A stretch of DNA of 64,000 nucleotides, taken from NCBI GenBank assembly GCA_016706055.1, contig JADJKL010000001.1:454275-518274 (forward strand), given 5' to 3'. Shown here one piece after another: positions 39,080 to 49,751 of this stretch; within the stretch, counting starts at the first letter, position 1, and every line of letters begins with the position of its first letter. The stretch is from Chitinophagaceae bacterium. GTDB taxonomy: Bacteria; Bacteroidota; Bacteroidia; Chitinophagales; Chitinophagaceae. Made by a program: the position numbers and the translations under genes. Below the pieces are notes generated by a model. The model was not told the DNA's origin. It saw nothing but the letters and a program-made list of their open reading frames with translations, and did not search any database.

Positions 39080-41036
39080 ATGTATAAAAACATCACTTTA
39101 CTTAAGAATGAATATTCTAAAAACTACAATAACAGTTTTAATTTGAAAATGAAGTCTGTATCTGATGAGATTTTTCAGACAGAACAGGTGTTTCCATCTG
39201 GATACATGCCAATTGGGACATATTTAAAAGAAAAGTCACATTTTCTGCAAATAGAGAATTTCAAAATCATATAACAACTTTGACAAATGAAGTGGAAATT
39301 GATTCAACATGGGACATCCTTTCTGAATATGAAAAAATCATAGCCTCTCATTTATTGTATGGCTTTTATAATGCTTATATTTTTTCTGGCGGAATGGGTA
39401 GCGGCAAAACGTCAACGGCTACCCATGTTTTAGATTTTATCAAACAGAAATTTTCAACTCCAAACTCTGCCTTTATAAAAATTGCTTTCGACTTTAATTT
39501 AGGAGTTCTGAATGAAGAAGTGGATAACGGACAAAATATAATAGATCGCTTTAGTCAGGAACTCTACATAAAGCTAAAGGTTGCTATCCACACATATATA
39601 AAAAATCACGAAAAAGACCTTATAAGAAATCTATGGCGATATGCCGAAGACAATAATTTTGAGGACTTTCATGAGTTTTTTGACTTAGGGAATATTGTTA
39701 ATGACATCTCATGGCTTGATCTTTCACAATTAAAGAAAGCCAATGAGTTTATTGCCTTTGTAGAGCTCATTACTGATAAAATAAGTAGAATAGAAATGTT
39801 TATGAAATTCTTTAAATTTTTAAAAACAGATCTATCGGAAAATGAATTCATAATAATATTCTATGACAACATTGATATTCTTCAACCAAGTTTGCAAAAA
39901 AAAATATTCCAGGATTACATACTTCCACTTAATACAATAGCCAAATCAACGTGTTTAATCTCATTAAGAAGAACAACATTTCTCCGTACATTCGATTTTC
40001 GTGATGTAAGATTCGCTCATTCATTTGGTTACATCCACCATCATGGGCATAAGGTTTCAGACATTATAATTCAAAGATTAAGTTATTGGAAGACAAACAT
40101 AGATGAGCATAAAATTTTTAAAACCCTTGATCAGAGATATAAAGATTCATTGAAGAAGAGAATTAGCTTCTTGCATAAAGAATTCACATCTTCACAAATT
40201 CACTCTTTGGCAACCTACCTAGATTCTTTAGCAGGCAATTGTGTCCGGCTTGGTCTTTATATTGCCAACAGGTTACTCATCAATAATATTATCAAATTCG
40301 ATGACACCCCAACGCAAAGGAATCGATACAAAAATCATTGATCGTTTCACTCGAAACAAATACCTTATTATCTAACTATGAAGAAGTTGTAAACCTTTAT
40401 ACTTTTAATGAGAAATTTTCGCTACTGCCAATTAGAATACTGCACGTAATAAGTAACTGTGTAACAAATGATGGTATTAGAATTCAGGAAATAGTTAATA
40501 AACTATCGAAATTCTATGATACTGATTCCATAACTCAATCAATCAAAATACTTTTATACTCGAGGCGTCCGTTATTATGGATTGACCATATTGGATCTGA
40601 TGATAGATTAGAAGAAGAATCATCCTTATTTTTATCTGAAATCGGACACGGTTATTTAAATACCTTACTGGATGATCTTACATATGTTCAGGAATGTTTT
40701 ATTGTTGCAAAGTGGAATTCCGACATAATACCGGTAACCATAGATATTCAAAACGAGTATGAACGTTTAAGCTCAATTATTAAATGCCTGAGAGTTGCCT
40801 TTGACGAAGATTATACTTCTTTAAAAAATTTAGGAAAAGAATCTTTTCATCTGATTACAAAACGGCTGATTCAAAAAACCGTTGAAACAATCATAACTTT
40901 AAATTTATCTGCGGGATACCAGCAAATATTTAGTGACATTGAAGATTTATTAACATACTTGATTGCGGTCAAAAAAGTGGAGTCTGCTGAATTAGAAGCA
41001 TTGCTTTACAAAACTCAGGCACTCAGACTTGCATAA
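39080..41036 (+). CDS. P-loop (AAA/STAND-like) ATPase with winged-helix C-terminus, apparently split by two indels
   Basis: Three frames abut: 39080-39274, 39280-40341 and 40338-41036. One extra A in TTAAAAGAAAAG (39224-39235) joins the first two (GTYLKRKVTFSANREFQNHI); one extra A near 40316 joins the last two, giving a single protein of about 650 residues. The middle holds Walker A GGMGSGKTS, Walker B NEFIIIFYDNID and a sensor-like CLISLRRTTFLR. The last part has winged-helix-like sequence (LPIRILHVISNCVTNDGIRI). The alternative, three small coupled genes with TTG starts, cannot be excluded. Similar ATPases act as sensors or switches in defence systems; no specific family is recognised. Confidence 0.7.
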
Positions 41037-41240
41037 AATTGTATTGCATAATAGCACCAGGAGAAGCACAGTTGTACGCTATTTATCTTAAATGGTTTGA
41101 CGTCAGACAAATTTCTTTTCGTGTGAAGAGTACCCCCAATCAGCTTGCAGGTTCAATAACCTCCTTCATTTGCCTGTACAACATTTTGTTAGTTTTGTAA
41201 AAGTTATATTATATAAAATAACTACGCCCCAACACTCCCT

Positions 41241-41275
41241 AACTCTAAACTCTTAACAAATAACTCTAAACTCCT
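41241..41275. repeat. Heptamer array
   Basis: Five 7-bp units: AACTCTA, AACTCTT, AACAAAT, AACTCTA, AACTCCT. The stretch 41037-41522 otherwise holds no gene that I can see. Confidence 0.75.
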
Positions 41276-41382
41276 CCCTCAACATACAACATTCATAATT
41301 CAAAAAAAATCCCTCCCCGTAACTCTTTCACTCCCTTCCGTAACGCTTTACAATAAACTACACTCCATCTTTGATCACACAA

Positions 41383-41417
41383 ACCAGCTACCAGTATCCA
41401 GCAACCAGAACCCAGCA
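41383..41417. repeat. Heptamer array
   Basis: Five 7-bp units: ACCAGCT, ACCAGTA, TCCAGCA, ACCAGAA, CCCAGCA; close in sequence to the array after the AraC gene. Confidence 0.7.
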
Positions 41418-41522
41418 ACTCGTTATAACCAGGCCAAGCCGAACACCTGTATAAAAAAGTAGGCAGTTTTACTTATCCTTAAAGTTTTTGTTGCTTTTTG
41501 AATCATAAAAGCATCAACTTCT

Positions 41523-41864
41523 ATGCAATTCATTAAACAAAAGCTCCTGTTGGCCATAGTAGTCACAGTTGCATTGATTGGAGGCTCAGCATTTGCAGTA
41601 TTGCAACAAAGCTCCACAAAAAATTTGCCCACCTTTTACTATTATCAGCTTAAACCAAATGGCAATCCGTATGTAGAATCGGATTACACAGTACGGCTCG
41701 AAACACCACCAATGCCCTGTGGTGGCTCCAGCGATGTATGCTGGATCAAAGCCGAAGATAATGGTAACGAAGAACCTGAAATCACTGCGCCACTGGAAGC
41801 AGAGATCGATGAAGCACTTACAGTAAACTTTGAAGACTCTGAAAATGTAAAACTTCGGAATTGA
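41523..41864 (+). CDS. Small secreted protein, DUF6520-like
   Basis: A 113-residue protein with a signal peptide (QFIKQKLLLAIVVTVALIGG, SAFA). The mature part has paired Cys (MPCGGSSDVCW) and an acidic tail. Small DUF6520-type peptides of this shape commonly accompany SusC/SusD/TlpA clusters in Chitinophagaceae, and such a cluster lies convergent to it here. The family name is from resemblance; the role is unknown. Confidence 0.7.
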   Translation: MQFIKQKLLLAIVVTVALIGGSAFAVLQQSSTKNLPTFYYYQLKPNGNPYVESDYTVRLETPPMPCGGSSDVCWIKAEDNGNEEPEITAPLEAEIDEALTVNFEDSENVKLRN

Positions 41865-41870
41865 TTTGTT

Positions 41871-41900
41871 AAAAAAGAAGGGCTCATGCCCTTCTTTTTA
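41871..41900. terminator. Bidirectional intrinsic terminator
   Basis: GAAGGGC-TCAT-GCCCTTC is a perfect 7-bp stem with an A6 tract before and a T-rich tract after. It lies between the convergent DUF6520-like and TlpA genes and can serve both. Confidence 0.9.
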
Positions 41901-43151
41901 ATTGTTATCCTTTGCATTTTTTAATACCAGCACTTCAATGGTCGCCATTTCTTCAGTTAAAACAAAACCGATCTCCTGAAATCGTTCCTGCAATACCGAA
42001 AAACAGTCCATCTCTTCACGTCCTATACCAATAAATAAATTGTTGAGTTCACGATCACTTAATCCCGTCTTATTTAGAAAGGGAGGAAAGCCTTCTTTCC
42101 GGTTATAATAATTATATAGGTCGAGTAAGGAACGATTGGCTCCCTTACGCAAGGAAGACTTACTTTCGGTGGTAGCTATACGCAATACCCAGCATTGCTT
42201 ATGTATTGTTTGTACGCCGCCATCTATACGCAAATAGCTATTCAGGTCTCGGATCATTTGCCTGCTCAGCTCTTGAAAATTAAGTCGCACATGGGTAGCC
42301 ATTTCATAACAATAACTATTGGATTGTTCCCACTTTATTTTATAACCTGCACTGGTATCATAATACAAGCGATGCTGTAGCGATGGATCTGTTACTAGCC
42401 TCGATGGGTATAGGTTAACTCCGCTTAAATAAAGTGCGACCCTATAAAGTTGCAAAATGCTGAGATTAATATATCGCAGCCGGGTCTTCCCTGTTACAGT
42501 ATCGGTAGTCTTCCACCCGCTGCTTTTGTACCCTGGTAGATAGCTACTGAACAATACATAGTCTGGTAAAATACCCTGCGGTATCACTTCACACAGAGTA
42601 GTGGTAGAGTGATCAAATGTCATTACATCAGACTTCACAGGCCAGTTGAGTGGATGCTTGGCTAACAGACTTTGCACATTGGGCATAGAAAGATATTCAT
42701 GCCCGGTAATAGCAGCCACCACTCCTTCACTGTTGATCCATACTTCATGCGGCAATACCGTATGCGGAAATAATTCATTTAAAATACTGTCTTCTGTAAC
42801 CACAGGAAAACTTACCTGCTTCGCTATCTTATTTTTTTTCAGAAAACCCGCCACATCTTCCCGGCTTTCTTTGGTGATCATCAATACTTGCAGTTGATCA
42901 CCAAATCGCTTTTGAATTGAATCAAGCAAGGGCATCGCTTTCAGACAGGGCAAACAGGTGCTGGCACCAAAATCAAGTAGTAACGCCTTACCTTTCAGCT
43001 CTTCCATACTAATGGATGAGTTCGTATGATTAAGTACTTGCGCAAGCACCAGCGAAGGCAATCTATCTCCAATTGATAATTCTTTTGATTGTCCATGCAC
43101 AATCAGTAAAGAAAAAATGAATACAAATAACAGTACAACCTTCTTCTGCAT
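41898..43151 (-). CDS. TlpA-like thioredoxin-domain protein with long C-terminal extension
   Basis: I chose the ATG at 43151 (MQKKVVLLFVFIFSLLIVHG) because it gives a clean signal peptide; the longer frame adds a non-signal stretch. The thioredoxin domain (about residues 20-160) has FGASTCLPCLKAMPLL with an intact CxxC and a TVLPHEVWI cis-Pro region. The C-terminal ~240 residues form a domain seen in TlpA-like proteins encoded with SusC/SusD pairs. It starts 25 bp after the susD stop codon and likely belongs to that operon. Confidence 0.9.
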   Translation of the reverse strand: MQKKVVLLFVFIFSLLIVHGQSKELSIGDRLPSLVLAQVLNHTNSSISMEELKGKALLLDFGASTCLPCLKAMPLLDSIQKRFGDQLQVLMITKESREDVAGFLKKNKIAKQVSFPVVTEDSILNELFPHTVLPHEVWINSEGVVAAITGHEYLSMPNVQSLLAKHPLNWPVKSDVMTFDHSTTTLCEVIPQGILPDYVLFSSYLPGYKSSGWKTTDTVTGKTRLRYINLSILQLYRVALYLSGVNLYPSRLVTDPSLQHRLYYDTSAGYKIKWEQSNSYCYEMATHVRLNFQELSRQMIRDLNSYLRIDGGVQTIHKQCWVLRIATTESKSSLRKGANRSLLDLYNYYNRKEGFPPFLNKTGLSDRELNNLFIGIGREEMDCFSVLQERFQEIGFVLTEEMATIEVLVLKNAKDNN

Positions 43152-43176
43152 ACAAATAATTTTTTTACACGAATGG

Positions 43177-44528
43177 TCAACGGGGATTTTGTTCAATACC
43201 GGTTAACGCTATCACCTCCGAAGGTATCAGCATCACGTAACGAAGATCACCGGGTGGCAGGCTGTAAAGCTGTCCATTTATTTTTCGGGTAAGGGTTGTT
43301 ACAAAACGGGCATCACGGTTAAGCCGTCTTATATCCTGCCAGCGAACACCACGAAATAGTAATTCCTTTCTTCGTTCAGTAAGAACAATAGAAAGAGCTT
43401 CTTCATTGTTACCTGCTGTAAACGGAATAAACGTTCCGGTCTTCCATCTTTTCTCTAATAGCTTATTCAATGTTTGCATAGCAGCAGTGGTACCGGACAA
43501 TCTCGCTTCGCATTCTGCTTTCACCAGGTACAATTCATCAACAGCAAGGCCATTAAAAAAATAGTTATTGGTAGTGCCATTATAACTCGCTTTAAAGCCA
43601 TAAGTCCCGTTATTATTAGTACGGAAATACACCGTCTTCCGGAGGTCATTGGTTACATACGAACTATAAAGAAATGAATCGATCTTGCAGCGGGAAATAT
43701 TCAGCAAACCCGAACCCGAACTGTAACTATGAAAAATAACTTCATTGTTAAATACTGCAAACGGAATAGCAGCAGATGCATTCACGGTATTAAAATCGAT
43801 CAGTTGGTTATAGTATAGCAAAGCGGAGTCGGAATAACGTAAAGCAGTAGTGTATTCCTCCATCGCAAGCGATACTCTCGCCAGTACCCCAAAAGCGGCA
43901 GCCTTGCAAGGCCTTGTTTTCACAGGCACATGCACAGGTAATAAGGTTGTCGCCAGCTCCAGGTCTTCAGTAATGCTGCGATAACTTGCTGCAATAGTTG
44001 ATCGTACCGTTGGTGCCGATACATCCGCCGTTAAGCGCAATGGAATACCTGATCCTTCATTCCCACTGCCTGCAACATAAGGGGCGCAATACACCTGGGC
44101 AATTTCAAAAAAGGCAAGACTTCTGAAAAATAAACCTTCTCCCTTACAGGCATTCCACTCCACAGCATTGCTTTCAGTCAGTACAACTTTTGCAAGTGCA
44201 TCCAGTGCAGTGTTCGCATAAAAACGATCTTATATAAGTTTGACCACTCACCTGCATCTTCGGCATCAGCCTGCCATCGGTAAGCAATTTTATCCTGTTC
44301 CTGCGGAAACGAAGCATAATCCGCATCATTCACATAATAGTTATCAGCAGCTAATGCTGGTATGGCGGCATAGCGGCTGTTTAAATTACTTTGATTATTG
44401 AGGATCACCCGTACATCCTGTAGCGTAGAAGGAACAGCCACCGCCTTATCAGGTTTCAGATCAAGATATTTTTTACACGAAATAAAAAAAGTACTGAACA
44501 CAACAAGAACAATAATAATAGGTTTCAT
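43177..44528 (-). CDS. SusD/RagB-family outer-membrane lipoprotein (one frameshift)
   Basis: The start at 44528 encodes a lipoprotein signal MKPIIIVLVVFSTFFISC, then KKYLDLKPDKAVAVPSTLQD typical of SusD N-termini. The frame stops after FMRTLHWMHLQKLY; adding one T in the T5 run at about 44217-44229 restores VFYANTALDALAKV and joins the C-terminal part (FFRSLAFFEIAQVYCAPYV, LTERRKELLFRGVRWQDIRR). Full length is about 450 residues. SusD caps the SusC barrel and captures substrate at the cell surface. Confidence 0.92.
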
Positions 44529-44556
44529 GTTTGAAGATTTGATAAAATGAATAATA

Positions 44557-47500
44557 TTAAAACGCTACATTAATACCCATCGAAATACTGCGGGGTGCTG
44601 GTAAACCACTGCTGAAATAATCAGGATCTAATCCATGTTTATTAGCTTTCCACAATAAGCCGATATTATCTGCGTAGAGAAATACCGATCCGCCTTTCAG
44701 CCATTTCAACTTTGTTGCGCTGTCACTGTAAGTATAACTAAGCCGTATATCTTTTAACCGGACATGATCAGCTCTCTCCGCAAGCACTTCAGAAAAACTA
44801 TAGAACTCGTCCCGCACAGAATTCAACGGGTAAATAAACGCCGGTACCGAAGTATGCACTTCATCACCGGGTTTTTGCCAGCGCATTGCATAATCACTAT
44901 GCGTTGTCCAGGAGGAAGCAAGCGAACTATAATTAATGGAACTACGACGAAACCAATAACCTAATTTGAAAATGATATTCGCCGACACCGAAAATTGATT
45001 CCAGCTGATCGTATTGCGGAAGGCACCGGAATAGATGGGTGCTGCCGACCCATGATAAACAAGAGAACCCAATGATTCATTACGGATAGCCGTATAGTTT
45101 TTACTCACCTGCCCGTTTAGGTAACCTTGTGGCTCTCCCGTTAGCGGATCAAGCCCCGCCCATCGGTAACTGAATAAAGCATACGCATCCTTCCCCACAG
45201 CCGGGTTAAAAGTAGTACCTGCTCCCGCATACGAACGGGCAGTGCCAATCGCCGGCAGGTAACGATCCAGTATGTTTCGGGTATAAGAAAACAGTAAAAC
45301 AGAAGACCATTTTACAATACCTGTTGTATTAATGGTTTGCAGTTGCAACTCAATACCCCGGCCCTTGATCACCGCACTGTTAAGCACTAATGATGTAAAT
45401 CCTGTTGTTGGGTCCGTAGGTGCAGAAGCTAGTAGGTCATTTGCTTTTTTACGATAGTATTCAATCGAACCACTGATGCGGTTATTAATAAAACCAAAAT
45501 CAATTCCCAGGTTCAAAATTCCTACCTTCTCCCAGCGCAGTTCAGGATTAGGCGGTGCAGGAATCGTCGCAAAAGGCTGATTGGTCAGCGGGTCAGGAGC
45601 CGTAGAGTATTCGATCACTGCAAAGGCAGAACGGCTGTTGTCAACATTACCACTATATCCATAACTGGCTCGCAGCTTCAATAGCGGAAGCAATTTTATT
45701 CCATAAAATTTTTCATGCGCAATACTCCATGCAACACCTGTCGACCATAAGGGCACTGCTTTTTGATTGGTACGTACGCCAAACAAATTCGAAGCATCTT
45801 TACGGGCACTCGCCGTAACAGTATAACGGTCATGCAAATTATAAGAACCCGTACTGAATAGCGATACAAATCGGTTGGTCACATCACCATAACCTATACC
45901 CGAAGCGATACGCTGGGCAGATGATAAACTACCATAAATAGGATATTGATTCAGGTAATCGATGTTGTTATAGGTAAGAAAATTGTCATCATAGCCATAG
46001 GCCCTGCTGCTATGAGAAGCACTATGACCCTGTCTGATCTCCGCACCGCCCAAAAAACTAAGTCGTTGACTGCTGCCCCAGTTACGGTTTAAATTAAGTT
46101 GCACCCTGCCTCCATGTTCATCCAGCGCAGCATCAGACACATCAAGTATGCCGCCCATTGGCAGAATATATTTTAACAGTAGTACCACTAAGCTGTAAAA
46201 CGATTAATAAGGTTGCGGGTAAAATAGGTTTGTGTACTGTAATAGTTAGCTATCGCATTACTTTGCCGGGTATATTGATAACGTATCTCTGCACTTAGCC
46301 AGTTCAATAATTGATAAGAACCCATAAGGTTCATTGTCACAGACTGCAAACGGTTAGCATTATTCGCATATTTCAGTTCGTCCAATGGGCGATACTTCCA
46401 GTCAAGTAATAAGGAACGCCCAGCGGTATCAATATAACCCAGGCGATAATCACGGGGTATCACCATCGCATTACCTGTCTCATCTACAAGCCGGGCATAG
46501 GGATATAAAGTTCCTTTTCCTCCCCCGGTGGAAACACTGTTACCATCAAGATTATGGGTACTTCTATTGCTTTGCGCATATAGAATAGTGGTTTGCAGGC
46601 TTAATTTTGATGTGGGACGAAATTGATTTTTCAGCGTCACAGTGTAGCGGTTGTTGATATTACCCGGTGTAGCCAGTATATTATTATCATAACCAAGCCC
46701 CAGGTAATAACGCATGCCTGCAGCCCCACCCTCCAGTGATACAGCATGGCGCCTGTCCACAGCCTGCTGGTAAAAATGATCCTGTATATCTCGCCGCACA
46801 TCAAATGCCTGTAACGAATCAATACGGGCATCCGCAATAGCAGCAGGAATACTTCCATTACGTTGTAGTAGCAATAATTCCACTACAGGCGAAAGCACAG
46901 GGCGGCTACTCGTATTGTTGATAGCACTGTTATAATAACCTTGGTCAAAGAGCAGACGTTCTGTTTTTATAAAATCAGCCGTCGTCATAGTAGGATAATA
47001 AAAAAAATTGGGTTTGGCAGCAATGGTAAAACTAGAAGATGCACTCACTTTCGGCGTCTTGCTCAGGCTTCCGCTTTTAGTAGTAATTACGATTACACCA
47101 TTACCCGCAGCAGCACCCCAGATGGAGGCTGCCGCCGCATCTTTCAGCACCGTAATATTGTCAATATCCGATGGGTTAATGGTATTGATATCGCCGTTAA
47201 AAGGAAAATTATCAACAACCAGCAACGGTTGCGACGATGCAAAATAAGAACTGATACCACGGATGGCAATACCTGTTCGGTTACCTGCATTCTTATCAAA
47301 CACCAGCCCCGGCACCACACCTTGCAGCCGGCTCAGTATATCACTCGATACAGAACGGTTCAGTAATCGATTATCTACGGTAGCATAAGAACCTGTTGTT
47401 CGTTCCCTGCGTATTTGCTCGTAACCAGTCGACACTACCACTTCTTCTATAAACCGCACATCCCGCTTCAAAGTAATAGTAACCTGCCCTCTTGCATTAT

Positions 47501-47765
47501 TCACCTCCCTCGCCGTCTCATACCCCACCGCACTTACGATAATTGTATCACTAACCTTCGCATCAGTAAATAAAAACTCCCCTTTCTCATCAGTCACTCT
47601 TGTCTTTTCTCCATTCACCATTGACCATTCACCATTCACTATTTCCACCACCGCTCCCACCACCACTTCCCCATCCTCATTCACCACCTTCCCTTTTAAT
47701 TGTATAGTCTGGCACATGCTCAGTAATGGGCATAGCATAGCCAGTATGAAATATTGCAGTTTCAT
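44557..47765 (-). CDS. SusC/RagA-family TonB-dependent receptor (broken near the middle)
   Basis: The N-terminal part (from the ATG at 47765) has a signal peptide, a regulatory-like domain, VVVSTGYEQI and a plug with LLVVDNFPFNGDINTI and LKDAAAASIWGAAAGNGVIV. It stops at FTRNLINRFTA (46188). The C-terminal part carries the rest of the barrel, ending ...GINVAF. Between 46150 and 46190 two indels are needed to restore LSGTTVKIY...LPMGGILD. Full length is about 1069 residues. A heptamer array is embedded in the N-terminal domain (VNGEWSMVNGE). First gene of a SusC-SusD-TlpA operon. Confidence 0.92.
47611..47638. repeat. Heptamer array inside the susC-like coding sequence
   Basis: Four 7-bp units CCATTCA, CCATTGA, CCATTCA, CCATTCA on the plus strand, coding for VNGEWSMVNGE-like residues on the minus strand. 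Confidence 0.8.
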
Positions 47766-47821
47766 TTTAGTCGTTTTAGAAATAAAAAAATTGGATTGTT
47801 TAAAGAGTCTCTGTGCCTCTC

Positions 47822-47863
47822 AACTCATAACACTTAACTCAGAACTCTAAACTCAGAACTCCT
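47822..47863. repeat. Heptamer array upstream of the susC-like gene
   Basis: Six 7-bp units: AACTCAT, AACACTT, AACTCAG, AACTCTA, AACTCAG, AACTCCT; the same unit type as the array at 41241-41275, so the two flank the SusC-SusD-TlpA cluster. Confidence 0.8.
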
Positions 47864-47932
47864 CACTACACCGGGTTCTTAGGCTTTTTTGCCATTTGTG
47901 TTTGAAGCAAGTGGAGTTCTTTATGGAAATAT

Positions 47933-48138
47933 GAGACTCTCATAAATTAACAAATAAGTGAGTCTCAAAAAAGGCCAGATACAGGCCTTACCAACCACCA
48001 CTCTTAGTGACAGCCAAGGAAGTGGATTTACGGTAAGACCCATATCTGGCCTACATGCGCAAAATAGCACATTAGGAGATATGGGAATATACTTACCGTC
48101 TCGCATCCTTGGCTGTCAAACTTAGAGTTACGAGACTC
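47933..48138. repeat. Large structured inverted-repeat element
   Basis: Nested pairs: GAGTCTC (47960-47966) with GAGACTC (48132-48138); GACAGCCAAGGA (48009-48020) with its complement (48106-48117); CGGTAAG (48031-48037) with CTTACCG (48092-48098); CCCATATCT (48039-48047) with AGATATGGG (48077-48085). A further GAGACTC lies at 47933-47939. Inside, GGCCAGAT (47973-47980) can pair with ATCTGGCC (48044-48051), which competes with the last stem. It may be a structured RNA or a small non-autonomous transposon; the 62-aa frame across it is not protein-like. Confidence 0.75.
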
Positions 48139-48261
48139 TTTTAATATATTCTAGTTTTCTACCTCTATTTAGAAGTTCTAATTATGAAAATAATATAAAT
48201 AAACTATTGCACCAAATATTTTGAATAATTTTTAGGACAATTTGTTTTCTCCCTTTGGGAG

Positions 48262-48576
48262 ATGGCAAGAAAAAAAATATCATTTACTTCCAATTCGATT
48301 CGTAAAAGGCTACTTGAACTTATCACTCTATCTGGATTAGAAATAGAAGCATTTGCTGAGCTGACTCACATATCAGAAAGTCACATTAGATCATTGATAA
48401 ACGGAAAGAAAGAATTTACTCCAGCTATACTAGATCGTATATCCGATCCTTTCAATTTAAACAGCCAGAATTTTTCTAACAATAATTATACTTTACAAAG
48501 AGAAAGATTAACTCGCAAGTTCTTAAAAAATTTCTTTGTTAAAAATAAAAAACTGAAGGTTTCTTTCGAAGAATAA
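48262..48576 (+). CDS. HTH (XRE-like) DNA-binding protein
   Basis: A 104-residue protein with a helix-turn-helix stretch (LITLSGLEIEAFAELTHISE then SHIRSLINGKKEFTPAILDR) of the Cro/C1 type. The tail is basic. It stands alone on the plus strand with the hairpin element upstream. The target is unknown. Confidence 0.75.
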   Translation: MARKKISFTSNSIRKRLLELITLSGLEIEAFAELTHISESHIRSLINGKKEFTPAILDRISDPFNLNSQNFSNNNYTLQRERLTRKFLKNFFVKNKKLKVSFEE

Positions 48577-48649
48577 AGAATTATACAAGATTTCTTTATT
48601 TATTGAAAATGAGCTAATGCTTAAAGGGCAATTCTTAGGAAGCCAGTAA

Positions 48650-48817
48650 ATGCTGAAGTACGGAAAAGTGCTAGAATTAGGGAAAACTATCAAGCAAAAA
48701 GTATCTCAAATACTAAATTATTTTGTCGAGGTTAAAAAGCTTAAAATAAAGCAAGATTATATTATCCTAAAAGATGGTTCAAAAGGACGTCGAATTATTT
48801 CTCTATTTTATAAATAA
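48650..48817 (+). CDS. Very small basic protein (55 residues)
   Basis: ATG at 48650, stop at 48815-48817. The sequence (MLKYGKVLELGKTIKQKVSQ, then VKKLKIKQDYIILKDGSKGR) is compact, basic and protein-like. No family is recognised. It follows the HTH gene by 73 bp and may be part of the same unit or a fragment of a larger gene. Confidence 0.4.
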   Translation: MLKYGKVLELGKTIKQKVSQILNYFVEVKKLKIKQDYIILKDGSKGRRIISLFYK

Positions 48818-48932
48818 AAGTAATTCTGAACTGCGGAAGTATTCTGTCTACCCTGCCTCTATTGATTAAATAGAATGGGAAATATATTTATCCCCTGCTA
48901 TATTGCCAATACAATGTTAGCTGTACTCAGAG

Positions 48933-49751
48933 TCAAATCTGGAGATACTTTAAAATTTGGGCTATAAATTGATGTACTGCACCTCCATCATTATAGCTAT
49001 CAACAAGTTTTGTCATATTGCTAGTAACTGCTAGGCCGTTTGATAGCGATTCTCCAAGCTTGCCGATCTTAGATTTAGCTTTTGATTTATCTCCATTTTT
49101 TAATGCAGATAGAATTTCATTGAGTGTCCTATTTATGTCTTCTATATCAACATTTCCAATAACATCATTAATGATTTGTAAATCCTTAGTTTGTATAATT
49201 TCAACATCTAACAGTTCTCTGGAAATTGTAACATCAAAATCATCAAATGTCCAGTGATTATTCTTTGGGAAAATTTCGTCTGGAATTTTCTTTGCTAAAC
49301 ATTTAATTCCAAACACCATTCTTTCTTGAATATGTAATAGAATAGCAGATTGTTTTTCAATTTGGTTATAAAAAATCTGCATTTGTCCAGGAGGACGAGC
49401 AACAACTTGTCCATTTAAACCCACAGGAATGTAAGGCTGTTCTTTAAATTTCAAAACATCAAGAATATAGTTTTTCGGAAATAGAATTCCAATTACAGTC
49501 CCTTCAGGAACGCCATAATCATCAGAAAATAGGATTTGATTGTCCTTTGAAACCGTTTCAGTTTCTGGTCCCGGTTTTCTTCTGCTTACTTCAGCGTCTC
49601 CAATTACATTAAATGGAAAATACTCAGGAGAAAGATCTGTTCTGGCAATTTTACTTTCGAATGCCCATTGAAAATAATCTGATCTTGTCTGGAAAATATT
49701 TACTTCTCCATTTTCTTCAATTTTCTGAATTACCAAAAGTTTTGTCAACAT
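48933..49751 (-). CDS. Hypothetical protein (272 residues)
   Basis: An intact soluble protein without signal peptide. The N-terminal two thirds are mixed alpha/beta (LLVIQKIEENGEVNIFQTRS, YGVPEGTVIGILFPKNYIL); the C-terminal part is helical (IEDINRTLNEILSALKNGDK then LGESLSNGLAVTSNMTKLV). I recognise no domain. It stands next to the PHP-ATPase unit on the same strand but 150 bp beyond its small partner gene, so it may be part of a defence-type neighbourhood; no function is claimed. Confidence 0.75.
   Translation of the reverse strand: MLTKLLVIQKIEENGEVNIFQTRSDYFQWAFESKIARTDLSPEYFPFNVIGDAEVSRRKPGPETETVSKDNQILFSDDYGVPEGTVIGILFPKNYILDVLKFKEQPYIPVGLNGQVVARPPGQMQIFYNQIEKQSAILLHIQERMVFGIKCLAKKIPDEIFPKNNHWTFDDFDVTISRELLDVEIIQTKDLQIINDVIGNVDIEDINRTLNEILSALKNGDKSKAKSKIGKLGESLSNGLAVTSNMTKLVDSYNDGGAVHQFIAQILKYLQI

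Noticed and set aside
40338..41036. Separate third gene of the ATPase operon as a stand-alone DNA-binding protein
   Set aside because: The start would be a TTG overlapping a stop; one A insertion joins it smoothly to the ATPase, so a single gene is preferred, though not proven.
36950..47863. Heptamer arrays as a CRISPR array
   Set aside because: Units are 7 bp with no spacers of constant length and no cas genes nearby.
47921..48106. Minus-strand open frame of 61 codons
   Set aside because: It lies within the inverted-repeat element and its composition follows the repeats, not a protein.
47933..48138. Retron msr-msd RNA
   Set aside because: Long hairpin is retron-like, but no reverse transcriptase gene is nearby.
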